Source of the DNA: Microthrixaceae bacterium
GTDB lineage: Bacteria; Actinomycetota; Acidimicrobiia; Acidimicrobiales; Microtrichaceae
Assembly: GCA_023958095.1 (NCBI GenBank)
Contig: JAMLGJ010000001.1
Coordinates: 1-64,000, forward strand
Direction of reading: 5' to 3'
Length of the DNA stretch: 64,000 nt
Shown: piece by piece, positions 58,893 through 64,000 of the stretch
Layout: every line of letters starts with the position of its first letter
Numbering within the stretch: the stretch's first letter is position 1
The notes under the pieces: model-generated
The model's database searches: none
What the model saw: the letters and a program-made list of their open reading frames with translations, nothing else
Told to the model about the DNA's origin: nothing
Translations under genes and position numbers: made by a program

Positions 58893-59354
58893 ATGACCAC
58901 CACCACCGCCGCCACACCGGCCGACCTGCTCCCACTGGTGGGAGCCGCTCTCGGACCGACCCACTGGGAGCAGGTGGACCAGGACCGCATCGACCTGTTC
59001 GCGGATGCCACCAGCGACCACCAGTGGCTCCACGTGGACGTCGAGAGGGCAAACGCGGAGTCACCCTTCGGCGGTCCGATCGCACACGGCTACCTGACCC
59101 TGTCGATGGTGAACCTCTTCCTGCCCGAGTTGATCACGGTGGAGCAGTTCAGTGCCGGACTGAACATCGGCCTCGAGAAGGTCAGGTTCCCGTCACCGGT
59201 CCCCGCGGGTTCCCGCGTGCGTGCACGGGGCGAGGTCGTCTCGGCCGAGGAGGCCAAGGGCGGCGTGCAGGTGGTGGTGCGCGTCACCGTCGAGGTCGAG
59301 GGCTCCGACAAGCCCGCGTGCGTGGTCGACACCGTGAGTCGGTTCCTCGCCTGA
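58893..59354 (+). CDS. MaoC-type enoyl-CoA hydratase
   Basis: 153 residues with AGGGA site. The hydratase-2 motif is seen in DLFADATSDHQWLHVD...FGGPIAHGYLTLS, with catalytic Asp and His (DHQWLH/GPIAHGY). MaoC proteins add water to trans-2-enoyl-CoA. Position between SDR and thiolase supports beta-oxidation. Confidence 0.88.
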   Translation: MTTTTAATPADLLPLVGAALGPTHWEQVDQDRIDLFADATSDHQWLHVDVERANAESPFGGPIAHGYLTLSMVNLFLPELITVEQFSAGLNIGLEKVRFPSPVPAGSRVRARGEVVSAEEAKGGVQVVVRVTVEVEGSDKPACVVDTVSRFLA

Positions 59355-59382
59355 GCCCGAGCACCGCCGGGTGGCCCCACGC

Positions 59383-59400
59383 GGTTACCGGGCGGTAACC
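59383..59400. promoter_or_regulatory. 18-bp palindrome upstream of the thiolase gene
   Basis: GGTTACCG-GG-CGGTAACC, perfect 8-bp arms, 62 bp before the thiolase ATG. Size and symmetry fit a TetR-family operator; several actinobacterial fatty-acid and steroid regulators bind sites of this look. No regulator gene is in the window. Confidence 0.55.
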
Positions 59401-59462
59401 TGCGAGCCGGGCCGGCACAAGGGCCGGACCCTGAACACGAGTCGGACCCAGAAGGAAACCCC

Positions 59463-60668
59463 ATGCCCGAAGCAGTGATAGTCGCCACCGCCCGTACACC
59501 CATCGGAAGGGCCGGCAAGGGCTCCCTCAAGGACATGCGCCCCGACGACCTCTCGGCCCTGGTCATCAAGACGGTCCTCGAACAGACTCCCGGCCTCGAC
59601 ACCGCCGACATCGAGGACGTGCTGTGGGGATGCGGACAGCCCGCCGGTGAGTCGGGCCACAACATCGCCCGTGTCGCAGCCCTGCTCGCCGGACTGGACG
59701 ACACCCCCGGCGTGACGGTGAACCGCTACTGCTCCTCCTCGCTCATGACCATCCGCATGGCCGCACACGCGATTGCTGCGGGCGACGGTGACGTGTTCGT
59801 CGCGGGCGGCGTGGAGACCATCAGCCGCAACATGGCCGTCGGGCAGCTCGCGGATGGCCCCAAGAACCCGCTGTTCGCGGAGGCCGAGGCCCGCACCGCC
59901 AAGCGCGCCGAGGGTGGGGCGCCCACCTGGGAACCACCTGCGGGTCTTCCCGACATCTACATCGCCATGGGCCAGACCGCAGAGAACGTGGCCCAGTACG
60001 AGAACGTCAGCCGCGAGATCCAGGACGAGTTCGCTGTGCTCTCCCAGAACCGCGCCGAGGAGAACCTGAACTCCGGGTACTGGGAGGCCGAGATCACCCC
60101 GGTCGAGACCCCCGACGGCACCGTCACCAAGGACGATGGCATCCGCCCCGGGACCACCCTCGAGAAGGTGAGCGGTCTCGGCCCGGTGTTCCGCCCCGAC
60201 GGAACCGTCACCGCCGGCAACGCCTGCCCGCTCAACGACGGCGCTGCCGCGGTGGTCGTGATGAGCGACACCAAGGCCAAGGCGCTCGGGCTCACCCCGC
60301 TGGCCCGGATCGTCTCCTCGGCCGCAACCGGACTGAACCCCGAGATCATGGGCATGGGGCCCGTAGAGGCCAGCCGCAAGGCACTCGCACGCGCGGGCAT
60401 GTCGATCGACGACATCGACCTGGTGGAGATCAACGAGGCCTTCGCCGCCCAGGTCATCCCCTCCGCCGCACAGCTCGGCATCGAGTGGGACAAGCTCAAC
60501 ACCCGCGGCGGTTCCATCGCCCTGGGACACCCCTTCGGCATGACCGGTGCCCGGATCATGACCACCCTGATCCACAACCTCACCGAGTCCGATGCCACCT
60601 TCGGTCTCGAGACGATGTGCGTCGGCGGCGGCCAGGGCATGGCCATGATCGTCGAGCGCCTGAACTGA
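59463..60668 (+). CDS. Acetyl-CoA acetyltransferase / 3-ketoacyl-CoA thiolase
   Basis: 401 residues; ATG after an AAGGA site. Nucleophile Cys90 in [25 protein letters not shown] carries the catalytic His, and [12 protein letters not shown] the second Cys. [10 protein letters not shown] is the NEAF block. It splits 3-ketoacyl-CoA to acetyl-CoA or runs in reverse. Last gene of the beta-oxidation set, possibly under its own operator. Confidence 0.94.
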   Translation: MPEAVIVATARTPIGRAGKGSLKDMRPDDLSALVIKTVLEQTPGLDTADIEDVLWGCGQPAGESGHNIARVAALLAGLDDTPGVTVNRYCSSSLMTIRMAAHAIAAGDGDVFVAGGVETISRNMAVGQLADGPKNPLFAEAEARTAKRAEGGAPTWEPPAGLPDIYIAMGQTAENVAQYENVSREIQDEFAVLSQNRAEENLNSGYWEAEITPVETPDGTVTKDDGIRPGTTLEKVSGLGPVFRPDGTVTAGNACPLNDGAAAVVVMSDTKAKALGLTPLARIVSSAATGLNPEIMGMGPVEASRKALARAGMSIDDIDLVEINEAFAAQVIPSAAQLGIEWDKLNTRGGSIALGHPFGMTGARIMTTLIHNLTESDATFGLETMCVGGGQGMAMIVERLN

Positions 60669-60710
60669 CCCCGCGCACAACCGGCTGCGCTCCACGGGTC
60701 GGCTTGGGCC

Positions 60711-60738
60711 CCGAAACGCTTCCGCGGTAGCGTTTCGG
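60711..60738. promoter_or_regulatory. Inverted repeat at the panD promoter
   Basis: CCGAAACGCT (60711-60720) / AGCGTTTCGG (60729-60738), perfect 10-bp arms, 8-bp centre. The right arm overlaps TAGCGT (60728-60733), a -10 candidate 50 bp before the panD ATG. Operator is favoured over terminator because no T-run follows. Confidence 0.5.
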
Positions 60739-60783
60739 GTGAAGCGCGCACCGACTGGGCGCGACCGATCCAAGGAGACAGCC

Positions 60784-61197
60784 ATGCGACGTCGCATGTT
60801 CCTGGGCAAGATCCACCGGGCCACCGTCACCCAGGCGGACCTGGACTACGAGGGCTCGGTGACGATCGACTCCGACCTCCTGGATGCCGCCGGCATCCTG
60901 CCCCACGAGGAGGTCCACATCTGGAACGTCACGAACGGCAACCGGCTGGCCACCTATGCCCTGGAGGGTCCTGCCGGATCGGGAGTGGTCTGCATCAACG
61001 GTGCCGCTGCACACCTGATGTCACCGGGTGACCTGGTGATCATGGCGACCTTCGGCGAGATGGACACCGAGGAAGCCGAATCGCACCAGCCGAAGGTCGT
61101 CTTCGTGGATGACCAGAACCGGATCACCGGTCTCGGGGCCGAACGGCCCGGACCGATGCTGCCCAGGCACCTCGACGACCCGGCCCTGCTCAACTGA
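60784..61197 (+). CDS. panD: Aspartate 1-decarboxylase
   Basis: 137 residues; ATG after [27 protein letters not shown]: the proenzyme is cut between Gly24 and Ser25, and Ser25 becomes the pyruvoyl cofactor. [12 protein letters not shown] and [16 protein letters not shown] are family blocks. It makes beta-alanine for pantothenate and CoA, relevant next to acyl-CoA genes. Its 3' end overlaps the convergent kinase gene by 8 bp (61190-61197). Confidence 0.96.
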   Translation: MRRRMFLGKIHRATVTQADLDYEGSVTIDSDLLDAAGILPHEEVHIWNVTNGNRLATYALEGPAGSGVVCINGAAAHLMSPGDLVIMATFGEMDTEEAESHQPKVVFVDDQNRITGLGAERPGPMLPRHLDDPALLN

Positions 61198-62368
61198 GCC
61201 CCGGCTCCCCCACCTCCGGAGCCGAATCCCCGTAGGCACCGACGTCGCCGTCGACGCCGAGGTCTGCTGCGAGTTCCCGCGCCTCGCCGAGTTGCCCCAG
61301 CATCGCCTCGAGCACGGTCCTGCGCCGGGCGAACACCTCGCGCAGGTCGTGCCCCGGCCGACCGGCGTAGCCGGTCGGCCCGCGGTGCTCGGCGGCGGAG
61401 ACCATCGCTGCGGGCAGCCAGGCGAACCTGACCACCGCGGCGCACATCCCGAGGCGCGCCCAGCGCAGGTCGTGCGGCCAGCCCGATTCCCGCAGCCCCG
61501 CGGAGTACGAACGCCACACCGCTGCATCCAGTTCCGCGAAGCGCCCGGGCTCCAGGAGGTGCTCGAGCATCGTCGAGTGCACCAGGTTCGCGGGATCCTC
61601 CCCCACGGCCCCGATACCCACGAATGACCAGTCGAACACCACCGGGGTGGCCGACGGTTCCGGCGGGACCACGATGTTGCGGGGCCACAGGTCCAGGTGG
61701 CACGCCGTGCGCGGACACGTCGCGAGCACCCGGCGCCACCGCGGCATCTCCGCCATCAGGGCGTCGTAGCCACGGCGCAGCTCCTCGGCGGAGTCCCCGA
61801 AGCCCTCCGTGACCACCGGATGGGCCCACGCCGCGGCCGAGTTCGCTGCCGGACCACGCGGCCGGCTCGAGGCGTAAGCCGTGGTCCATTCGCGCGACGT
61901 GGTCGCCATGGGGCCGCGGGCAGCTTCGAGTGGGCGACCTCCCTGTGCCCGTCCCAATCGACGAGCCACCGCGGCGATGTCCGCCACCCCCAGGTCAGCA
62001 CCGGTGCGCCCGTGCACGTCCTCGAGGAACAGCGCCTCCGTGCCATCGCGGTCCGAACGCCTGCCCCGCAACGCGGGTGGCCGCAGGTGGGGCTCGAACG
62101 CCCTCACGGCCCCGTCGCGGTACGCGTCCGCCTCGCGACGCCAGTGGTTCCAGTGCTGCGGGTGCCCACCGGCCCCCCAGTGCGGCACGCCGCCGTCGGC
62201 GTCGCGTCGCAGCACCTTGTGCACCACCGTGGAACCGTCGGCCAGGTGCACGCGCTGCACCACCCCGGTCACCGCGTTGTTGGGGTTGAACACCAGCGGC
62301 TCGACCGCCGTCGCCGCGGGCAGTCCGACTGCGGCCAGGTCGGCCGCGAGCGCTTCGTCGCCCGGCAT
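61190..62368 (-). CDS. Aminoglycoside-phosphotransferase-like (APH family) kinase
   Basis: 392 residues. The Brenner motif [11 protein letters not shown] gives the catalytic Asp and Mg-binding Asn; [11 protein letters not shown] holds the DFG-like Asp. VVHKVLRRD is a candidate nucleotide-binding Lys strand. Family members phosphorylate small molecules (antibiotics, choline, maltose and others), so resistance cannot be assumed. Ends inside panD; the upstream SDR is 9 bp away on the same strand. Confidence 0.78.
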   Translation of the reverse strand: MPGDEALAADLAAVGLPAATAVEPLVFNPNNAVTGVVQRVHLADGSTVVHKVLRRDADGGVPHWGAGGHPQHWNHWRREADAYRDGAVRAFEPHLRPPALRGRRSDRDGTEALFLEDVHGRTGADLGVADIAAVARRLGRAQGGRPLEAARGPMATTSREWTTAYASSRPRGPAANSAAAWAHPVVTEGFGDSAEELRRGYDALMAEMPRWRRVLATCPRTACHLDLWPRNIVVPPEPSATPVVFDWSFVGIGAVGEDPANLVHSTMLEHLLEPGRFAELDAAVWRSYSAGLRESGWPHDLRWARLGMCAAVVRFAWLPAAMVSAAEHRGPTGYAGRPGHDLREVFARRRTVLEAMLGQLGEARELAADLGVDGDVGAYGDSAPEVGEPGLS

Positions 62369-62377
62369 GGGCGGTGC

Positions 62378-63286
62378 TCAGCCGGCCCCGTACACCGGAG
62401 TCGGCTCGGCTGCCTCGTCGAGCAGCGCCCCCACCACCTCGGTGAGCTCCTCGGGTTCCCAGCGGGCTCCCTTGTCCACCCGGGGACCGTGGCGGTAGCC
62501 CTCGGCGATCCCGACGATTCCGCCCTCGACCTCGAAGACCCGTCCGGTCACCCCGGCGGAGGCGGGAGATGCCAGCCAGACCACGAGTGGTGACACGTTC
62601 GCCGGGTCCATGGCATCGAAGGAGTCCTCGTCGACCTCGGCCATCATGTCCGCGAAGGCCTCCTCGGTCATGCGGGTGCGTGCCGCGGGCGCGAGCGCGT
62701 TGGCGGTCACGCCGATGCGTCCGAGTTCGGCGGCCTGCACCAGGGTCATCGAGGCGATCGCCCCCTTCGCGGCGCTGTACGCAGCCTGGGCGATTGAGCC
62801 CATGAGCCCCGCACCCGAGGAGGTGTTGATGATCCGCGCGTCGACCGCCTCACCGGCCTTGGAGAGCTTGCGCCAGTGCGCAGCCGCGTGGCGTGCCGGT
62901 GCGGCATGGCCCATCACGTGGACCCGCAGCACGGCCTCCCACTCGGACTCCTCGGAGTTGACGAACATCCGGTCGCGCACGATGCCGGCGTTGTTGACCA
63001 CCGCATCGAGGCGACCGAAGCTCTCCAGGGCCAGCTGCACCATCTCGCCGGCGGAATCCCAGTCCGCCACGTCGTGTGTGGAGGCAACCGCCACCCCGCC
63101 GTTCGCGGTGATCTCGTCGACGACCTGTTGTGCCGGAGTGTCGGACGGATCGCTGCCGTCCTGGGCGACACCCAGGTCGTTGACGACCACCGAGGCACCC
63201 GCCGCGGCGAGGGCCACGGCGTGGGCCCGGCCCAGCCCACGACCGGCACCGGTCACGATCACCGAACGTTGGTCACAGATTCCCAT
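62378..63286 (-). CDS. Short-chain dehydrogenase, multifunctional-enzyme-2-like hydroxyacyl-CoA dehydrogenase
   Basis: 302 residues from the ATG at 63286. VTGAGRGLGRAHAVALA and ASVVVNDLG (with Asp after strand 2), NNAGIVRDRMF, TSSGAGLMGSIAQAAYSAAK give the SDR core. The VVNDLG and NNAGIVRDRMF wording is typical of the dehydrogenase part of peroxisomal-type multifunctional enzyme 2 and its bacterial relatives. NAD-dependent oxidation of a 3-hydroxyacyl-CoA is the likely reaction. Its -10 candidate CAGATT overlaps a palindromic operator. Confidence 0.85.
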   Translation of the reverse strand: MGICDQRSVIVTGAGRGLGRAHAVALAAAGASVVVNDLGVAQDGSDPSDTPAQQVVDEITANGGVAVASTHDVADWDSAGEMVQLALESFGRLDAVVNNAGIVRDRMFVNSEESEWEAVLRVHVMGHAAPARHAAAHWRKLSKAGEAVDARIINTSSGAGLMGSIAQAAYSAAKGAIASMTLVQAAELGRIGVTANALAPAARTRMTEEAFADMMAEVDEDSFDAMDPANVSPLVVWLASPASAGVTGRVFEVEGGIVGIAEGYRHGPRVDKGARWEPEELTEVVGALLDEAAEPTPVYGAG

Positions 63287-63292
63287 CACCAG

Positions 63293-63312
63293 AATCTGAC
63301 ACCCCGTCAGAT
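63293..63312. promoter_or_regulatory. Palindromic operator over the SDR promoter, shared with the LLM gene region
   Basis: ATCTGAC-ACCCC-GTCAGAT (63294-63312), perfect 7-bp arms. On the minus strand the -10 candidate CAGATT (63293-63298) overlaps its edge, 6 nt before the SDR ATG. The core CTGAC-NCCCC-GTCAG is the same as at 56733-56747. Confidence 0.65.
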
Positions 63313-63328
63313 GCCACGGCAAACCGAG

Positions 63329-63334
63329 TACTCT
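63329..63334 (+). promoter_or_regulatory. -10 candidate for the LLM oxidoreductase gene
   Basis: TACTCT on the plus strand, 17 bp after the shared palindrome, leaving a leader of about 60 nt to the ATG at 63401. The palindrome would sit at the -35 region. Confidence 0.35.
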
Positions 63335-63400
63335 CTGCTCCGTCCCGACGGGCCCGCAACCGGAGGGCCCAACCTCCCTACCGGACCGAGGAGGCCCCGG

Positions 63401-64000
63401 ATGCGCTTCGGTGTGACGATGTTCGCAACGGACGTCTCGATGGGCGTTCCCGAGCTCGCCGTCGAGGCCGAACAGCGCGGCTTCGATTCCCTGTGGGTGC
63501 CCGAGCACACGCACATCCCGACCTCGCGGGTGACACCGCCACCAACCGGCGACGAGGTGCTCCCCGAGGAGTACAAGCGCTCGGTCGACCCGCTCGTGGC
63601 GCTCGCGGCGGCCGCTTCGGTCACGTCGCGCATCCACCTCGGCACCGGTGTGCTCCTACCGGCCCAGCGGGAGCCGCTGGTCACCGCGAAGGCCCTGGCG
63701 ACCCTCCAGGACCTCTCCGGGGGTCGCCTCGAACTCGGTGTCGGCTTCGGCTGGAACCGCGACGAGATCGAGCACCACGGGATCGCCTTCGCACGGCGTC
63801 GGGACGTGGCCCGTGAGCACGTGCTCGCGATGAGGGCCCTCTGGAGCGACGACGAGGCCGCTTTCGACGGCGAGCACGTCTCCTTCTCCCCCAGCTGGTC
63901 CTGGCCCAAGCCGCAGGTGCCCATCCCGGTGCTGCTGGGTGGGGGTGCAGGCCCCAGGCTCATGGCCCACGCCGTGGAGTGGGCGGACGGCTGGATCCCC
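63401..64000 (+). CDS. LLM-class (luciferase-like) F420/flavin-dependent oxidoreductase (3' end outside window)
   Basis: At least 200 residues, open to the window edge. ATG preceded by GAGGAGG. FDSLWVPEHTHIP, HLGTGVLLPAQREPLVTAKALATLQ, SGGRLELGVGFGWNRDEIEHHG and PVLLGGGAGPRLM are blocks of the actinobacterial F420-dependent LLM family (TIGR03619-like). Substrate unknown. It is divergent from the SDR gene and both promoters flank one palindrome, so they may be co-regulated. Confidence 0.88.
   Translation, partial: MRFGVTMFATDVSMGVPELAVEAEQRGFDSLWVPEHTHIPTSRVTPPPTGDEVLPEEYKRSVDPLVALAAAASVTSRIHLGTGVLLPAQREPLVTAKALATLQDLSGGRLELGVGFGWNRDEIEHHGIAFARRRDVAREHVLAMRALWSDDEAAFDGEHVSFSPSWSWPKPQVPIPVLLGGGAGPRLMAHAVEWADGWIP

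Noticed and set aside
61190-62368. Calling the APH-type kinase an antibiotic-resistance gene
   Set aside because: The fold and catalytic motif are shared by many metabolic kinases, and nothing nearby indicates antibiotic modification.

Overview
This 64 kb window is GC-rich (roughly 70 %) chromosomal DNA. It looks like an actinobacterium, most plausibly of the class Acidimicrobiia. The gene content supports this: menaquinone enzyme MenB, a flavin/F420-type LLM oxidoreductase, an Rpf-like muralytic protein, a SepX/GlpR-like protein beside galU, moeA and moaC (a gene order known from Mycobacterium and Streptomyces), and many genes whose ATG/GTG lies 6-8 nt after a TANNNT hexamer, the pattern of leaderless transcription. 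Assignment to a genus is not possible from sequence reading alone. No rRNA, prophage, IS element or CRISPR was seen, and no gene-free stretch exceeds about 285 bp.

Layout. 1-9.3 kb: a cut-off cell-surface lipoprotein, a small membrane protein, menB, a CLC chloride channel, a class III aminotransferase, a sterol-desaturase-type hydroxylase, a NYN/PIN-like protein and a CPA-type cation/H+ antiporter. 9.3-16.7 kb: penicillin-acylase-type hydrolase, SDR, membrane-anchored multicopper oxidase, acyl-CoA synthetase, prepilin peptidase. 16.8-24.2 kb: an operon of a secreted unknown protein, a substrate-binding protein and a 1,374-residue polypeptide in which both permeases and both ATPases of a branched-chain-amino-acid-type ABC importer are fused. 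Its reading frame ends inside an antisense tRNA-Ala(CGC). 24.2-31.3 kb: the sepX-like/moaC/methyltransferase/moaA/moeA/galU block, then a divergent FmdB-type zinc-ribbon gene preceded by a CIRCE-like operator, and a SAF-domain protein. 31.3-45.1 kb: two TldE-like genes and tldD, thioesterase, LPG-synthase-like membrane protein, dxs, Nfu-type Fe-S protein, ABC-F ATPase, a lipase-like lipoprotein, a proline-rich protein and a crotonase. 45.1-56.7 kb: a second lipase-like lipoprotein, Rpf-like protein, a ParA with a coupled small membrane protein, mutM, a VanY-like peptidase, a GAF-GGDEF cyclase and a large secreted unknown. 56.7-64 kb: a beta-oxidation set (acyl-CoA dehydrogenase, SDR, MaoC hydratase, thiolase), panD, an APH-type kinase, a second SDR and a cut-off LLM oxidoreductase.

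Three things stand out. (1) At least five genes end in short tandem repeats (15-31 bp period) that include the stop codon itself, so that the 3' end plus stop is repeated two to four times; similar short repeats expand inside several coding regions. (2) A complete Liv-type importer is encoded as one chain. (3) Several regulatory sites can be read: a CIRCE-like site before the FmdB gene, a shared CTGAC-NCCCC-GTCAG palindrome before two lipid-metabolism promoters 6.5 kb apart, an MtrA-like direct repeat before the Rpf gene, and palindromes before the thiolase, panD, nfu and sepX-like genes.
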